From positions 1 through 50,019 of the IMG/VR virus record IMGVR_UViG_3300035698_027016: DNA of 50,019 nucleotides. One strand, written 5' to 3'. Below are positions 17,940 through 25,784 of the stretch, one piece after another; position 1 is the first letter of the stretch; each line of letters opens with the position of its first letter. Below the pieces are notes generated by a model, which worked only from the letters and a program-made list of their open reading frames with translations, was not told the origin of the DNA and did no database searches. A program made the translations under genes and the position numbers. The stretch comes from a virus.

Positions 17940-19626
17940 GTTCAAACTCATATAAAAACGGTATGGATGCCACTGCTGCAACCTTAAATAGCCCCAATGT
18001 CCCATAAAGACTACCAGATGAAGCCAAAGCCTCTTGCCTATCGCTATTCTGAACTGATACCTCTGGAACTCCCTTCTCTTGTTCTGTACGACCTGTCATT
18101 TGCTGAGACATGTACTGATCAACACCTTCAAACATTTCAATAGCTGCCTTTCTGATATAATTAAATCTAGCCAATATCTTACTCTTATCAGCACCAAAAC
18201 CAGCAAGATAAACAGGAGAGTCTTTAGATTCAATATGGTAATGAGAACAAACCACATATGCAGTAGATTCCGCATCAGTTTCCCTATCTTCCTTACTAGA
18301 ATCTTGCCTTGAAAACTCAGGGTCAAAATGGATCAATTGATGTGCTATCTCATGAAATAGGGTTTTAACCTTAACAAGCCCCTCTGATTTACTATTCAGC
18401 GCTATCTTACCGTTTAAACTAGCATATCCACCTGCCGTGTCCATATTTTCTGTTTCTATTCTAAACTTTTTCTCTGTTGTTGCCCAATTGTAAGCCGATT
18501 CATACAGTTGACTTAACCATTCCGTAGCGTCATTGCTGTCAATCTTCCACTCTGGAGGCTCAAAAGGCCCATTCCCTTTATATTTACCGCTCTTAGAGAT
18601 CCAACCTGGTATTGCCTCTGTGTCCTCATAAGCTATAGCGGCACCAAAACCAAACCTCGTTCTTCCCTTAGATGCTATTTCCTGTTTGGTTAAACCCTGC
18701 TTCTCTTCCTCGCTTAAACTTTTGCCTTTAATTGGGAACATAATCGGTATTCTTGTCGCTTCAATCTTAGGAACTCTACCCATCCTCTTCCAGTTGTCTT
18801 GACTTGCAACATATGACGCCATTGGTTTCATAATAGCAATCATAGCGCTATTCCAAAAGCTATAATTATGAAATTTAGAAGATGCTGTTAATAAAGACTT
18901 TATTATTGCTTGAGATTGCTCACTTGATGCGTCAGATTCAGCCATTTCCCCAACCTGCTCTAATGCATTATGAATAATTTCGCTATATTTCTTACTTCTA
19001 TCCGCTGGAGATAACTTTTGGGCAGCTTCCATCTCGTTATGCCAGTAAATCATCTCGTCAGGTATCTCTGCTTCTTCTAGATTTGTGTTTTCAGCTACTT
19101 GTCTTTCGTGCGAACCAGCTACTTCGCCTTCAGTAGGACCAGTGTCAAGGACTGAGACGTCAACACCCTTAGACATTAACTCCGATTTTACCTTCTGTAA
19201 CTTATCTTGATCTATTTCTGGACTTTTATATTTATTAACAACTTTGCTCCAAGTCCATTCGCCAATAACTCTATTTTTAAAAGCTTTATATCCCGCCGCC
19301 TTAAGCTCAGCAGATAAAGGTTTAGCGGTATTTTTTAATATAACAAAAGAAAGAGTTCCATATTTTGTTTCTTTTGACTCAAAAACAACCTCCACCTGAG
19401 ACCATAAATCTGCAGGATTCATCTGCTCCTGTGTGTCAGCCTCTTCTCTAGCTGCATTAGGGTCCCAAGACATAGGATTAGGTGGAGCATCTATGGTGTT
19501 TTCTGGAGCAACTTCTTCCTGTACCTCTTGGGCAATTTTATTCCAACCAGCTTGCTTTCCAAGATTACGCCATTCTGACTTAGATATTTTCAGAATACGA
19601 CCTGAGGCTGTTTTAATGAGCTTCAT
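17914..19626 (-). CDS. ArdC-like antirestriction zincin with N-terminal tag
   Basis: 570 residues. Residues 1-28 are the shared tag (MKLIKTASGRILKISKSEW, then GKQAGW). A small mixed domain follows (about 70-165). From about residue 235 comes an ArdC-like N domain (FHNYSFWNSAMIAIMK, VASQDNWKRMGRVPK, RIPIMFPI), then a zincin-type metallopeptidase region with FHEIAHQLIHF (HExxH) and a downstream DAESTAYVVCSHY helix that supplies the third ligand and acidic residue. ArdC-family proteins protect invading plasmid or phage DNA from restriction. A late, virion-type gene position plus the tag suggests it is packaged and injected; that is inference. RBS AGGAG precedes the ATG. The C-terminal tail (FKVAAVASIPFLYEF) is weakly hydrophobic. 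Confidence 0.8.
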   Translation of the reverse strand: MKLIKTASGRILKISKSEWRNLGKQAGWNKIAQEVQEEVAPENTIDAPPNPMSWDPNAAREEADTQEQMNPADLWSQVEVVFESKETKYGTLSFVILKNTAKPLSAELKAAGYKAFKNRVIGEWTWSKVVNKYKSPEIDQDKLQKVKSELMSKGVDVSVLDTGPTEGEVAGSHERQVAENTNLEEAEIPDEMIYWHNEMEAAQKLSPADRSKKYSEIIHNALEQVGEMAESDASSEQSQAIIKSLLTASSKFHNYSFWNSAMIAIMKPMASYVASQDNWKRMGRVPKIEATRIPIMFPIKGKSLSEEEKQGLTKQEIASKGRTRFGFGAAIAYEDTEAIPGWISKSGKYKGNGPFEPPEWKIDSNDATEWLSQLYESAYNWATTEKKFRIETENMDTAGGYASLNGKIALNSKSEGLVKVKTLFHEIAHQLIHFDPEFSRQDSSKEDRETDAESTAYVVCSHYHIESKDSPVYLAGFGADKSKILARFNYIRKAAIEMFEGVDQYMSQQMTGRTEQEKGVPEVSVQNSDRQEALASSGSLYGTLGLFKVAAVASIPFLYEFEHENSKNSI

Positions 19627-19636
19627 ATTAATACTC

Positions 19637-20635
19637 CTATTTATTTAATGCATTTCTAAGAGCATCAACGAAAGGATCAGAAATTTCTCTTCCGCTCTGA
19701 GAAGACATCTTAAACTCATGTTCCTCTTTGTCTGCACCCTGAATAGACCTTCTTCTGTCCTCGTTCTGTGCGGCTAATGTCTCTCCAACAGTCTGATCTG
19801 GTACGCTATCTTTATCCCAATCTGAGTACACGCCCATTTGAGACGAAGGTGAATTTAATCCAGACTGAGCATTCATTACTTCAGTTGGAAACACGTTACC
19901 CTTTATAACATCATGGAAGTCAGGCATTTCATCTACTAACTTCTGCTGCCAATCTACATGTTCCTGCTCTTTAGCTGCTTTCTTCTCTGCGGCCTCTCTA
20001 GCCAGCCTTTCTCCAGTATCTTCCTTTGAACTTAATGCTAAATCTTCAACAGCATGTGGGTTTAAAATACTATTCTGATTGCTTGCTAGTGGAACATTTG
20101 AATTCGCAAGGTAGTCTTCGCCGCCTCCGATAGGCTTAATAGCACCTGTCATCATAGAAGGTCTAGATGCTAGCTTTGTCTCAGGCTTAATGTCTTCCCA
20201 TGCTTCGGGGGCTTGGGCATCAGCAACATCTTCTAGCCCAAAAGGATCACCAATATCCAATCTTGCAGGCTTTTCTTCCTCAGAAGTAATCTTTATCATC
20301 CCCTGGGAACCCTGAGAAGAAGCAGTCTTAACAATATCTTCTGCTAATGGGTTTGGTGAAACTTTACTAAAATTATCTAATGGTAAACCACAAGCTATAG
20401 CATATTCTTTAAGAGAAGAAACGTCTTTGTCTGCCCACTCCGAACTATAGCAATAGCTACTGTTGTCAGATGCACACTTTTCTATTGCTTCTCTTTCTGC
20501 AACTATGTGGGCATCTGAAAGATCTACGGGTATACTTCTTAAATTCTGTTCAACAACTGTCTCCGAGGCAACCTTTTTTAAACTCAATGTCCAATCTGGT
20601 ACACCCTGCTCTTCTGACATTCTATTTATCTTCAT
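19637..20635 (-). CDS. Unknown, low-complexity virion-like protein
   Basis: 332 residues starting MKINRMSEEQGVPDWTLSLKKVASETV. A short folded N-terminal part with Cys residues (KCASDNSSYCYSSEW, AIACGLPLDNF) is followed by a long disordered, acidic region with several K-x-A motifs (DIVKTASSQGSQGM, ETKLASRPSM) and an amphipathic segment ending DPFVDALRNALNK. No known domain. AAGGA lies before the start. It is in the same minus-strand run as the ArdC-like and tagged genes, with 10 bases between it and the ArdC-like start. Possibly a substrate of the prohead protease. Confidence 0.65.
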   Translation of the reverse strand: MKINRMSEEQGVPDWTLSLKKVASETVVEQNLRSIPVDLSDAHIVAEREAIEKCASDNSSYCYSSEWADKDVSSLKEYAIACGLPLDNFSKVSPNPLAEDIVKTASSQGSQGMIKITSEEEKPARLDIGDPFGLEDVADAQAPEAWEDIKPETKLASRPSMMTGAIKPIGGGEDYLANSNVPLASNQNSILNPHAVEDLALSSKEDTGERLAREAAEKKAAKEQEHVDWQQKLVDEMPDFHDVIKGNVFPTEVMNAQSGLNSPSSQMGVYSDWDKDSVPDQTVGETLAAQNEDRRRSIQGADKEEHEFKMSSQSGREISDPFVDALRNALNK

Positions 20636-20767
20636 AATTTTATTTCCTTCTCTTGTATTTGAAATAGATAACGTTAATTAATTATTTCTATTCGTCCAGT
20701 GTTTTTCCCTTTTTTATTTTAAAAAATGCAATAATCTAATATTATCACGCAGCTGAACGGTAGTTGA

Positions 20768-22603
20768 CTAATCCGCTTTCTGCTCATCATCAAACAAATA
20801 CCTATCACCAAGGATTAATTCCGCTGTTCCATTTTCCCTAGTAGATCCAGTACTCTTCTTTAAAACTTTAACAAAAACATCAGTTTCCCAAGCTAACCCG
20901 CCCTTCCCAGTGCGGAAATAATAATCATATGCTGCCATTTCCTGAATCAACATATCCACGTCTCTTACTGTAAACCCTTTTTCATTAGATAACTTAGCTA
21001 GTTTATCCAAGTCCAATTTTTCAATCGCACACTGAAGAGCACTATAATTATCTTCAAACCCGACAATTTCAATACCTCTGTTTTTCATGCGCCTAGAAAC
21101 CGATAAATAAGTCTCCTTCATACTATCAACATCAAACTCATCAATGTCAATAACTAGATCTACTCTTCCAGAACGAAGCAATGGCCCAGTAATATAATCT
21201 TTATGATTGGTAGTCATAATCACGAAAATGTCATTCTTCACAAAGTTATTCTCTTCTTGCTCATCTTGTAGCCAATTCATAAATTCTGATTCTACCTGAC
21301 GGTGAGCCTGATGCATTGACCCCTCATTACTATCTCCAGAACCCATTGCCCGATCATATTCATCTATCCTGCACACGACATGACTTGACTTTGAAATTCT
21401 ATCCAATGAAACTCTCATCCTCTCGCCGCCCTCGCCAACCCATTTACTGTGAGACGCCCCTATATTAAAATTCCAAGCGTCAAACCCCAATAACCCTGCA
21501 AAATGAGGGGCAAAAGCGCTCTTCCCAAGACCCCCGCGACCATGTAATAGTATGACATGAGGCATTCTATTCCTAATGGCTACTATTCTCTTATTTAAAA
21601 GCTCTGATTGTAACGGGCATTGACGAATCTCTCTCTTAATAGCTTTCACTTCCTCAAAATCTCTGAGTATCTTTTTTACATCCCAAGTGAAATTACTAGA
21701 CTTCGGGCAAATATAATCCTCCCATGGTCTAGGCGTTAAATGCGATAATCCTCTGCCGTCCTGTAAAAAATTTCTATTTACTTTATCTCTTATAAAATTA
21801 CAAACCTTTTCTGAATCTAATTTGTCTCCATCTAAAGAGGAAATAAAAGACTCACCTAAGGCATCTCCCGCTTCTGTATAAATTAAGCCACAAATTTTCC
21901 TAGTAATTTGATTTTCTTGAGACTCTGTAAAACTAACTTCTTTGCCATTCGACTCAAACAGATCAGATACGCTTGCTAGCAAATGTCTTGACTCAAATTC
22001 ATCAACTGGAACAAACTCTACAGTTCTAACCTTAAATGGGAACTTAATTCGTTTATTAGTAACTAAAAGAAGCCTCATTCCATATCTAAATCTAGCATTT
22101 CTAAACTGATCAAATAACCATAACGCCCTTGAATCAATCTCGCCAGAAGTAGTTCCGCAAAAATCTAAACAATAATCTATATTCTTTATCACCAAAAGCT
22201 TATTTTGAGCAGTAAATGTAACAGCTTCCTTCCTATTAACAAACCCATCTTCATTTCTTTTTCGTTCACCTGTCCTGTTGTCAACAATATATTGCGCATC
22301 TAACTCATCTCCACCAACCTGCACTTCAAATGACCCATATATAAGTTGGTCAAGGTAATTAATAGCGTTCCCATCTCCCGCCTGACCTTTCTGCAACTCA
22401 ATAGCATTTATATCATATGTGCCATGGTATAATTCTTTAGATTTAAAACAAGAATCCAAAAAACTATCCACAATACAGGGGTCTTCGTTGTTTACAACTA
22501 GATTAGTAATGCCAGTAAGAGATAACTTAGTGGCATCTATGCATTCTTTTCGTAACTTTTGGAACTTATCACTATCTTCTATTAGTTTTTCAAATCCAAT
22601 CAT
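20768..22603 (-). CDS. AAA+ ATPase with degenerate first domain (Ycf46-like architecture)
   Basis: 611 residues. The C-terminal half is an intact AAA+ module: Walker A LLHGRGGLGKSAF (355-362), pore-loop-like WVGEGGERM, Walker B VVCRIDEYDRAM (D414, E415), sensor 1 IMTTN and arginine-finger region LLRSGRVDLVIDIDE. The N-terminal half keeps an AAA-like order (LLVIKNIDY, LLLVTNKRIKFPF) but has no Walker A, so it is probably inactive. An inactive plus an active AAA domain is the layout of Ycf46-type ATPases, and Ycf35-like and DUF2997-like genes occur at 28.4-29.2 kb. GGAG precedes the ATG, and a TGTATAAT box lies 40 bases upstream. Role unknown; protein remodelling is likely. Confidence 0.85.
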   Translation of the reverse strand: MIGFEKLIEDSDKFQKLRKECIDATKLSLTGITNLVVNNEDPCIVDSFLDSCFKSKELYHGTYDINAIELQKGQAGDGNAINYLDQLIYGSFEVQVGGDELDAQYIVDNRTGERKRNEDGFVNRKEAVTFTAQNKLLVIKNIDYCLDFCGTTSGEIDSRALWLFDQFRNARFRYGMRLLLVTNKRIKFPFKVRTVEFVPVDEFESRHLLASVSDLFESNGKEVSFTESQENQITRKICGLIYTEAGDALGESFISSLDGDKLDSEKVCNFIRDKVNRNFLQDGRGLSHLTPRPWEDYICPKSSNFTWDVKKILRDFEEVKAIKREIRQCPLQSELLNKRIVAIRNRMPHVILLHGRGGLGKSAFAPHFAGLLGFDAWNFNIGASHSKWVGEGGERMRVSLDRISKSSHVVCRIDEYDRAMGSGDSNEGSMHQAHRQVESEFMNWLQDEQEENNFVKNDIFVIMTTNHKDYITGPLLRSGRVDLVIDIDEFDVDSMKETYLSVSRRMKNRGIEIVGFEDNYSALQCAIEKLDLDKLAKLSNEKGFTVRDVDMLIQEMAAYDYYFRTGKGGLAWETDVFVKVLKKSTGSTRENGTAELILGDRYLFDDEQKAD

Positions 22604-22642
22604 TCAATGCTCCATTCATTTTAAACAATATTATTCAAGTTT

Positions 22643-22650
22643 ATTATACA
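22643..22650 (-). promoter_or_regulatory. TGTATAAT promoter box before the AAA+ gene
   Basis: TGTATAAT on the minus strand, directly after the U-tract of the terminator at 22654-22686 and about 40 bases before the AAA+ start codon. No -35 is evident, as that region is the terminator stem. Confidence 0.5.
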
Positions 22651-22653
22651 AAA

Positions 22654-22686
22654 AAAAGCCGTATCTGATAATCAGATACGGCTTTT
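22654..22686 (-). terminator. Rho-independent terminator after the acidic gene
   Basis: A perfect palindrome AAAAGCCGTATCTGAT / ATCAGATACGGCTTTT around one base, followed on the minus strand by a run of seven T. It ends the transcript of the gene at 22707-23438. Confidence 0.9.
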
Positions 22687-22706
22687 ATTATTTACATCTT
22701 AATAGA

Positions 22707-23438
22707 TTATTTTTCGTAATCCTTAGTAAGAAGATCTACGTAATCAGCTGGATAGCCAAGCGTGTTCTTCCAATAATTAGATAATTCAGCTCTATTCTTA
22801 GGGCTAATTTTAGCAAATCTCTGGAATTCTTCATTAGAACCAGCATAAACTACTTCCTCTTCACCTTCATCTTCCTTAACTTCTTCTACAGAGTCAGCAA
22901 CTTCGTCAGCAACAAATTCAGTTGTGTCTTCAGTTCCCTCTTCAACGCCCATTTCCTCATGAACCTCTTCAACTGTACCGACTGCTTCTTTAACCTTATC
23001 AAGAGCCTCTTCCGCGTCTACCACTTCCTCTAACGCTCCTTCAATCTCTTCAACTGCTTCCTTGATCTTCTCAACGGCGGCTTGCTCAACGACTTCCTCT
23101 TCCTCTTCAGTCACAACGCCGTCTTCTTTAACCTTATCAAGAACTTCTTCAGGATCTTCTTCAGGATCTTCGTCAATCTCAACTTCAATTGAGTCAGACC
23201 CTTCGTCTTCAGCAACAGTATCGCCACAGGCCTCAACATCTGTGTCTGTGTCTGTGTCTGCTTCTAATACTTCTTTAGCTTCAGCCTCTGCTTGACGATC
23301 AATGACGCCCTGAGCAGCTTCTAGCAACTCGTCTCTTTCTGGAACTTCCTCGCCATCTACGCCAGCTGTCTTTACTAACTTAGGTTCTTTAGGACTCCAA
23401 TCGTGTCTATTTTTACCTGCAGGAACTATCATACTCAT
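22707..23438 (-). CDS. Very acidic coiled-coil protein (scaffold-like)
   Basis: From the ATG at 23438 (GGAG 6 bases upstream) the protein has 243 residues. It opens with MSMIVPAGKNRHDWSPKEPK and a K-T-A motif (LVKTAGVDGEE), continues with ~170 residues made mainly of Glu, Asp, Val and Ala (long helical or coiled-coil acid stretch, DTDTDTD and EDPEEDPEE runs), and ends with a more ordered basic part (FQRFAKISPKNRAELSNYW...LLTKDYEK). There is no recognisable domain. Such composition fits a scaffold or internal head protein. It is followed by a strong terminator, so it closes a transcription unit. Confidence 0.7.
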   Translation of the reverse strand: MSMIVPAGKNRHDWSPKEPKLVKTAGVDGEEVPERDELLEAAQGVIDRQAEAEAKEVLEADTDTDTDVEACGDTVAEDEGSDSIEVEIDEDPEEDPEEVLDKVKEDGVVTEEEEEVVEQAAVEKIKEAVEEIEGALEEVVDAEEALDKVKEAVGTVEEVHEEMGVEEGTEDTTEFVADEVADSVEEVKEDEGEEEVVYAGSNEEFQRFAKISPKNRAELSNYWKNTLGYPADYVDLLTKDYEK

Positions 23439-23497
23439 TTCATTCTCCTTCTTATTAAAAGGCAAACGCTGCCTTGTTATTTACTAAAAAATATAAC

Positions 23498-23788
23498 TTA
23501 TTTTTCTTTACCTAACCCCATCTTTTGTACCGCTGGAGTCTTCGCGTCAAGTCTCTCAGCTGATTTTTTGCCATCAGGAACATTACTGTACTTCAATACC
23601 CAGTCCCCTTTGTCACCCGCTTCGTTGTACTCTTCCGCACACTCTATCCATGCCTGCTGAGGTGATCTTCCATCATCAGCTTTGCATTTGTAACAAATCT
23701 GCTTAGCTTTTGTCTCCGCTTGCCAATAACCTCTTGCGCCCTCATAAAAGGCCTTCTTTCTAAACTTTTTAAGGTTAAATTTTTCCAT
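23498..23788 (-). CDS. Small Cys-containing protein, unknown
   Basis: 96 residues from the ATG at 23788, chosen over the ATG at 23794 because GGAG is then 7 bases away. It is basic at the N-terminus (MEKFNLKKFRKKAFYEGARG), has CYKCKADDGRSPQQAWIEC, which could bind a metal, and ends with a K-x-A motif region (SAERLDAKTPAVQKMGLGK). No known family. It sits alone in the minus-strand run with short gaps on both sides. Confidence 0.65.
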   Translation of the reverse strand: MEKFNLKKFRKKAFYEGARGYWQAETKAKQICYKCKADDGRSPQQAWIECAEEYNEAGDKGDWVLKYSNVPDGKKSAERLDAKTPAVQKMGLGKEK

Positions 23789-23845
23789 AATCATTCTCCT
23801 ATTTAATATATTTCAACCTTTATTAGATTTACCCTCTAAAAAAGT

Positions 23846-24733
23846 TTAAATATTATTTTCTCTATTCCATGCGATTATATTTCCTGAAACATCCTGCGTT
23901 GGATCGCTTCTCAAAACCTCTGTAAGATGTATTATATTATTTAAAATAAAAGTTTTTTCGCCTGGCGCACACTCCCAAGGTTTTCCGTCAGGGTTCACAC
24001 CAGAGACAAAAGGCGAAACATCCATCAACCTAACCATTTCTCCATTGCTACCTTGTTCAAAGGTGAAGTTAGGATTCCCTCTACAAATTCTAGGTAGCAA
24101 AACCATTCCATGCTCTTCTGTTTGATAGAAAACCAACATATCAACCATTCTATCTCTATTAATTAGAAGCTTATTATGGTTATTCATTCTAGAAAACCTT
24201 TTCTTAAAACCACCTGTTACCTGTGAATCGCTAAAAGTTGCAGATGGTTCTTTTTTTTCTTGTTGCTGTTGTTCTGGGTCAACCCCCTTTTGCCGCCCCC
24301 CCTCTTGCCCCTCTTGTCCTTCTTGTAATCCTTCTTGTAAATTTAAATCGTTGTCTACATTACCTAGGTTCTGTGCGACTCTGATTTCTCTATTCCCTAA
24401 AGTGATTCCACCCAAGCCCACTTTAGACCCTACTTTTAAATCATTTTTATCAAACCAACCCCTATTAACCTCCAAAGCATACATACATGGAGTTGAAGAA
24501 GTAATGGCTCTAGTACTCATGGGAATCATTTTCTCTATCTGAAATATCTTCCCGTAATCGTCTATAAAAGCGATATCTAATGGGATATAGGTGTTCTGCA
24601 TCCAAAAAGACCTATAATTGGCGCTTAAATATTTAAATAACATTCCCGAATTATCGCCAAGAGACTTTCGGTCCATTAGCCCATAATTTCTTTTCGTAGG
24701 ACTATCTGCAAGTTCAATATGTAAAATAGCCAT
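23846..24733 (-). CDS. DUF192-domain protein with long C-terminal extension
   Basis: 295 residues. The first ~105 match DUF192: LHIELADSPTKRNYGLMDRK, GMLFKYLSANYRSFWMQNTYI, LDIAFIDDYGKIFQI and ALEVNRGWFDKNDLKVGSKV. DUF192 proteins are usually small secreted or lipid-anchored bacterial proteins of unknown function; here there is no signal peptide. After a Gln/Gly/Glu-rich linker (about 130-165) comes a second domain (LLINRDRMVDMLVFYQTEEHG...FILNNIIHLTEVLRSD) that I do not recognise. GGTGAGTA precedes the ATG. A cytoplasmic or virion DUF192 fused to another domain is unusual. Confidence 0.8.
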   Translation of the reverse strand: MAILHIELADSPTKRNYGLMDRKSLGDNSGMLFKYLSANYRSFWMQNTYIPLDIAFIDDYGKIFQIEKMIPMSTRAITSSTPCMYALEVNRGWFDKNDLKVGSKVGLGGITLGNREIRVAQNLGNVDNDLNLQEGLQEGQEGQEGGRQKGVDPEQQQQEKKEPSATFSDSQVTGGFKKRFSRMNNHNKLLINRDRMVDMLVFYQTEEHGMVLLPRICRGNPNFTFEQGSNGEMVRLMDVSPFVSGVNPDGKPWECAPGEKTFILNNIIHLTEVLRSDPTQDVSGNIIAWNRENNI

Positions 24734-24740
24734 TACTCAC

Positions 24741-25037
24741 CTACCATTTAGGTCTAGATTTCTTTTTCTTCTTCTTGTTCCCTCTACTATCATAGCCATA
24801 CTTATCGTACTTATCCTCATCTTCATCTTTTTCTCTCTCGTCCATTTCTTGAAAAGGGATGCCGCCGCTATCTAATAGGTCTTCAACCATCTCAATCATA
24901 TACTCTTCACATTCAAGCATTAAACCCCTACCATTATTTCTGTAGTCTACCTTTACCCCGACTGGAAAAGTTAAAGAACACGCTCCTTCCTCTAATATTT
25001 TTTGAATTTTCTTTGGTAATTCTGCATAGATTTCCAT
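24741..25037 (-). CDS. Small unknown protein with acidic then basic tail
   Basis: 98 residues. The N-terminal ~60 look like a compact alpha/beta domain (MEIYAELPKKIQKILEEGAC, VGVKVDYRNNGRGLML, YMIEMVEDLLDSGGIPF), followed by an acidic run (EMDEREKDEDEDKYDKYG) and a Lys cluster (NKKKKKKSRPKW). GAGG lies 7 bases before the ATG. It is 7 bases from the DUF192 gene, so they are probably one transcript. Function unknown. Confidence 0.7.
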   Translation of the reverse strand: MEIYAELPKKIQKILEEGACSLTFPVGVKVDYRNNGRGLMLECEEYMIEMVEDLLDSGGIPFQEMDEREKDEDEDKYDKYGYDSRGNKKKKKKSRPKW

Positions 25038-25053
25038 CTAACGCCTCTTTGTT

Positions 25054-25554
25054 TTACTTATTCCTATTTAGATCTCTTAAGTCCAAATTATTCGACGTAC
25101 TGTCATTATACTGGGCAGTTCTTAATCCGCCTTTTTTCTTTCTATCCATACCAGCTAAAATTTCACTATATGGCTTTCTCTGCGATTTTAGTTCAAATTT
25201 ATTAGGTTCGCTTAAAGAGATAGTGCAGATAAGTCTTTTCCCTCTTGCTGTAACCTCAAGTTTTTCAGAATCGCCCTGTATAAACCCCATAGTTTTTAGC
25301 CTTGTTATTTCTCTAGCGGTTAACTGGGCCGATTCTAAACTCCTCTGAAGATCAAACGACTCTTTTTGCTCGCCACAAGTCCCACGAGACCACAATTTAT
25401 ACAAATTAGAGGCGTCATTATCACTCGCTACAACTATTTTCTTTGAGCTAGTGGCTGTCTGATCTGGAGTTTGCAAACTTAAATTACTCAAAAATGAATA
25501 ATCAACATAATTTTTATTATCGTCTCCACCGCTAGGCTTAATTGGTATTGGCAT
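25054..25554 (-). CDS. Possible winged-helix protein
   Basis: 166 residues, basic, beginning MPIPIKPSGGDDNKNYVDYS. Residues about 88-125 (SLESAQLTAREITRLKTMGF, then KLEVTARGKRLICTISLSE) have the layout of a winged helix-turn-helix: helix, helix, two strands. N- and C-terminal parts look disordered. AAGGAG lies before the ATG. It may bind DNA, but an unrelated small fold is possible. It lies between a KTSC fragment and the Lys-rich small gene. Confidence 0.6.
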   Translation of the reverse strand: MPIPIKPSGGDDNKNYVDYSFLSNLSLQTPDQTATSSKKIVVASDNDASNLYKLWSRGTCGEQKESFDLQRSLESAQLTAREITRLKTMGFIQGDSEKLEVTARGKRLICTISLSEPNKFELKSQRKPYSEILAGMDRKKKGGLRTAQYNDSTSNNLDLRDLNRNK

Positions 25555-25568
25555 ATTAATCTCCTTAA

Positions 25569-25783
25569 TTAACTATCTTTAGTCCAACTGTAGTTGTCCT
25601 TTAAACTACCATTAAAAAACTTCCCCTTAGATGTACTCGCTAGAAAACTCTGATAAACATCTTTTGGGACGTCTTTAAAAGCGTAAACGTTATCACCTCT
25701 AACATTTACATATAAAACCTTTAAGGCCTTATTATATGAAATAGAATTTATAAAACTAGAATCAACTTGATGAAAAAAACCAT
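25569..25783 (-). pseudogene. KTSC-domain gene, frameshifted at a T7 run
   Basis: A reading frame from about 25771 down to the TAA at 25569-25571 encodes VDSSFINSISYNKALKVLYV, then GDNVYAFKDVPKDVYQSF, ASTSKGKFFN and SLKDNYSW, a good match to the KTSC domain. It has no start codon in frame. A well-placed ATG at 25783 (GGAG 7 bases upstream, right after the TAG of the gene before) is one base out of frame, and the intervening run of seven T (25773-25779) is where one extra T would restore MVFFHQVDSSF... Either a sequence or assembly error, a natural pseudogene, or slippage at the homopolymer. KTSC proteins are small, of unknown function. Confidence 0.7.
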
Positions 25784-25784
25784 A

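Noticed and set aside
22810-23300. Plus-strand Ser/Thr-rich frame at 23.1 kb as a secreted protein
   Set aside because: It is the complement of Glu/Asp-rich codons of the acidic minus-strand gene and has no start signals.
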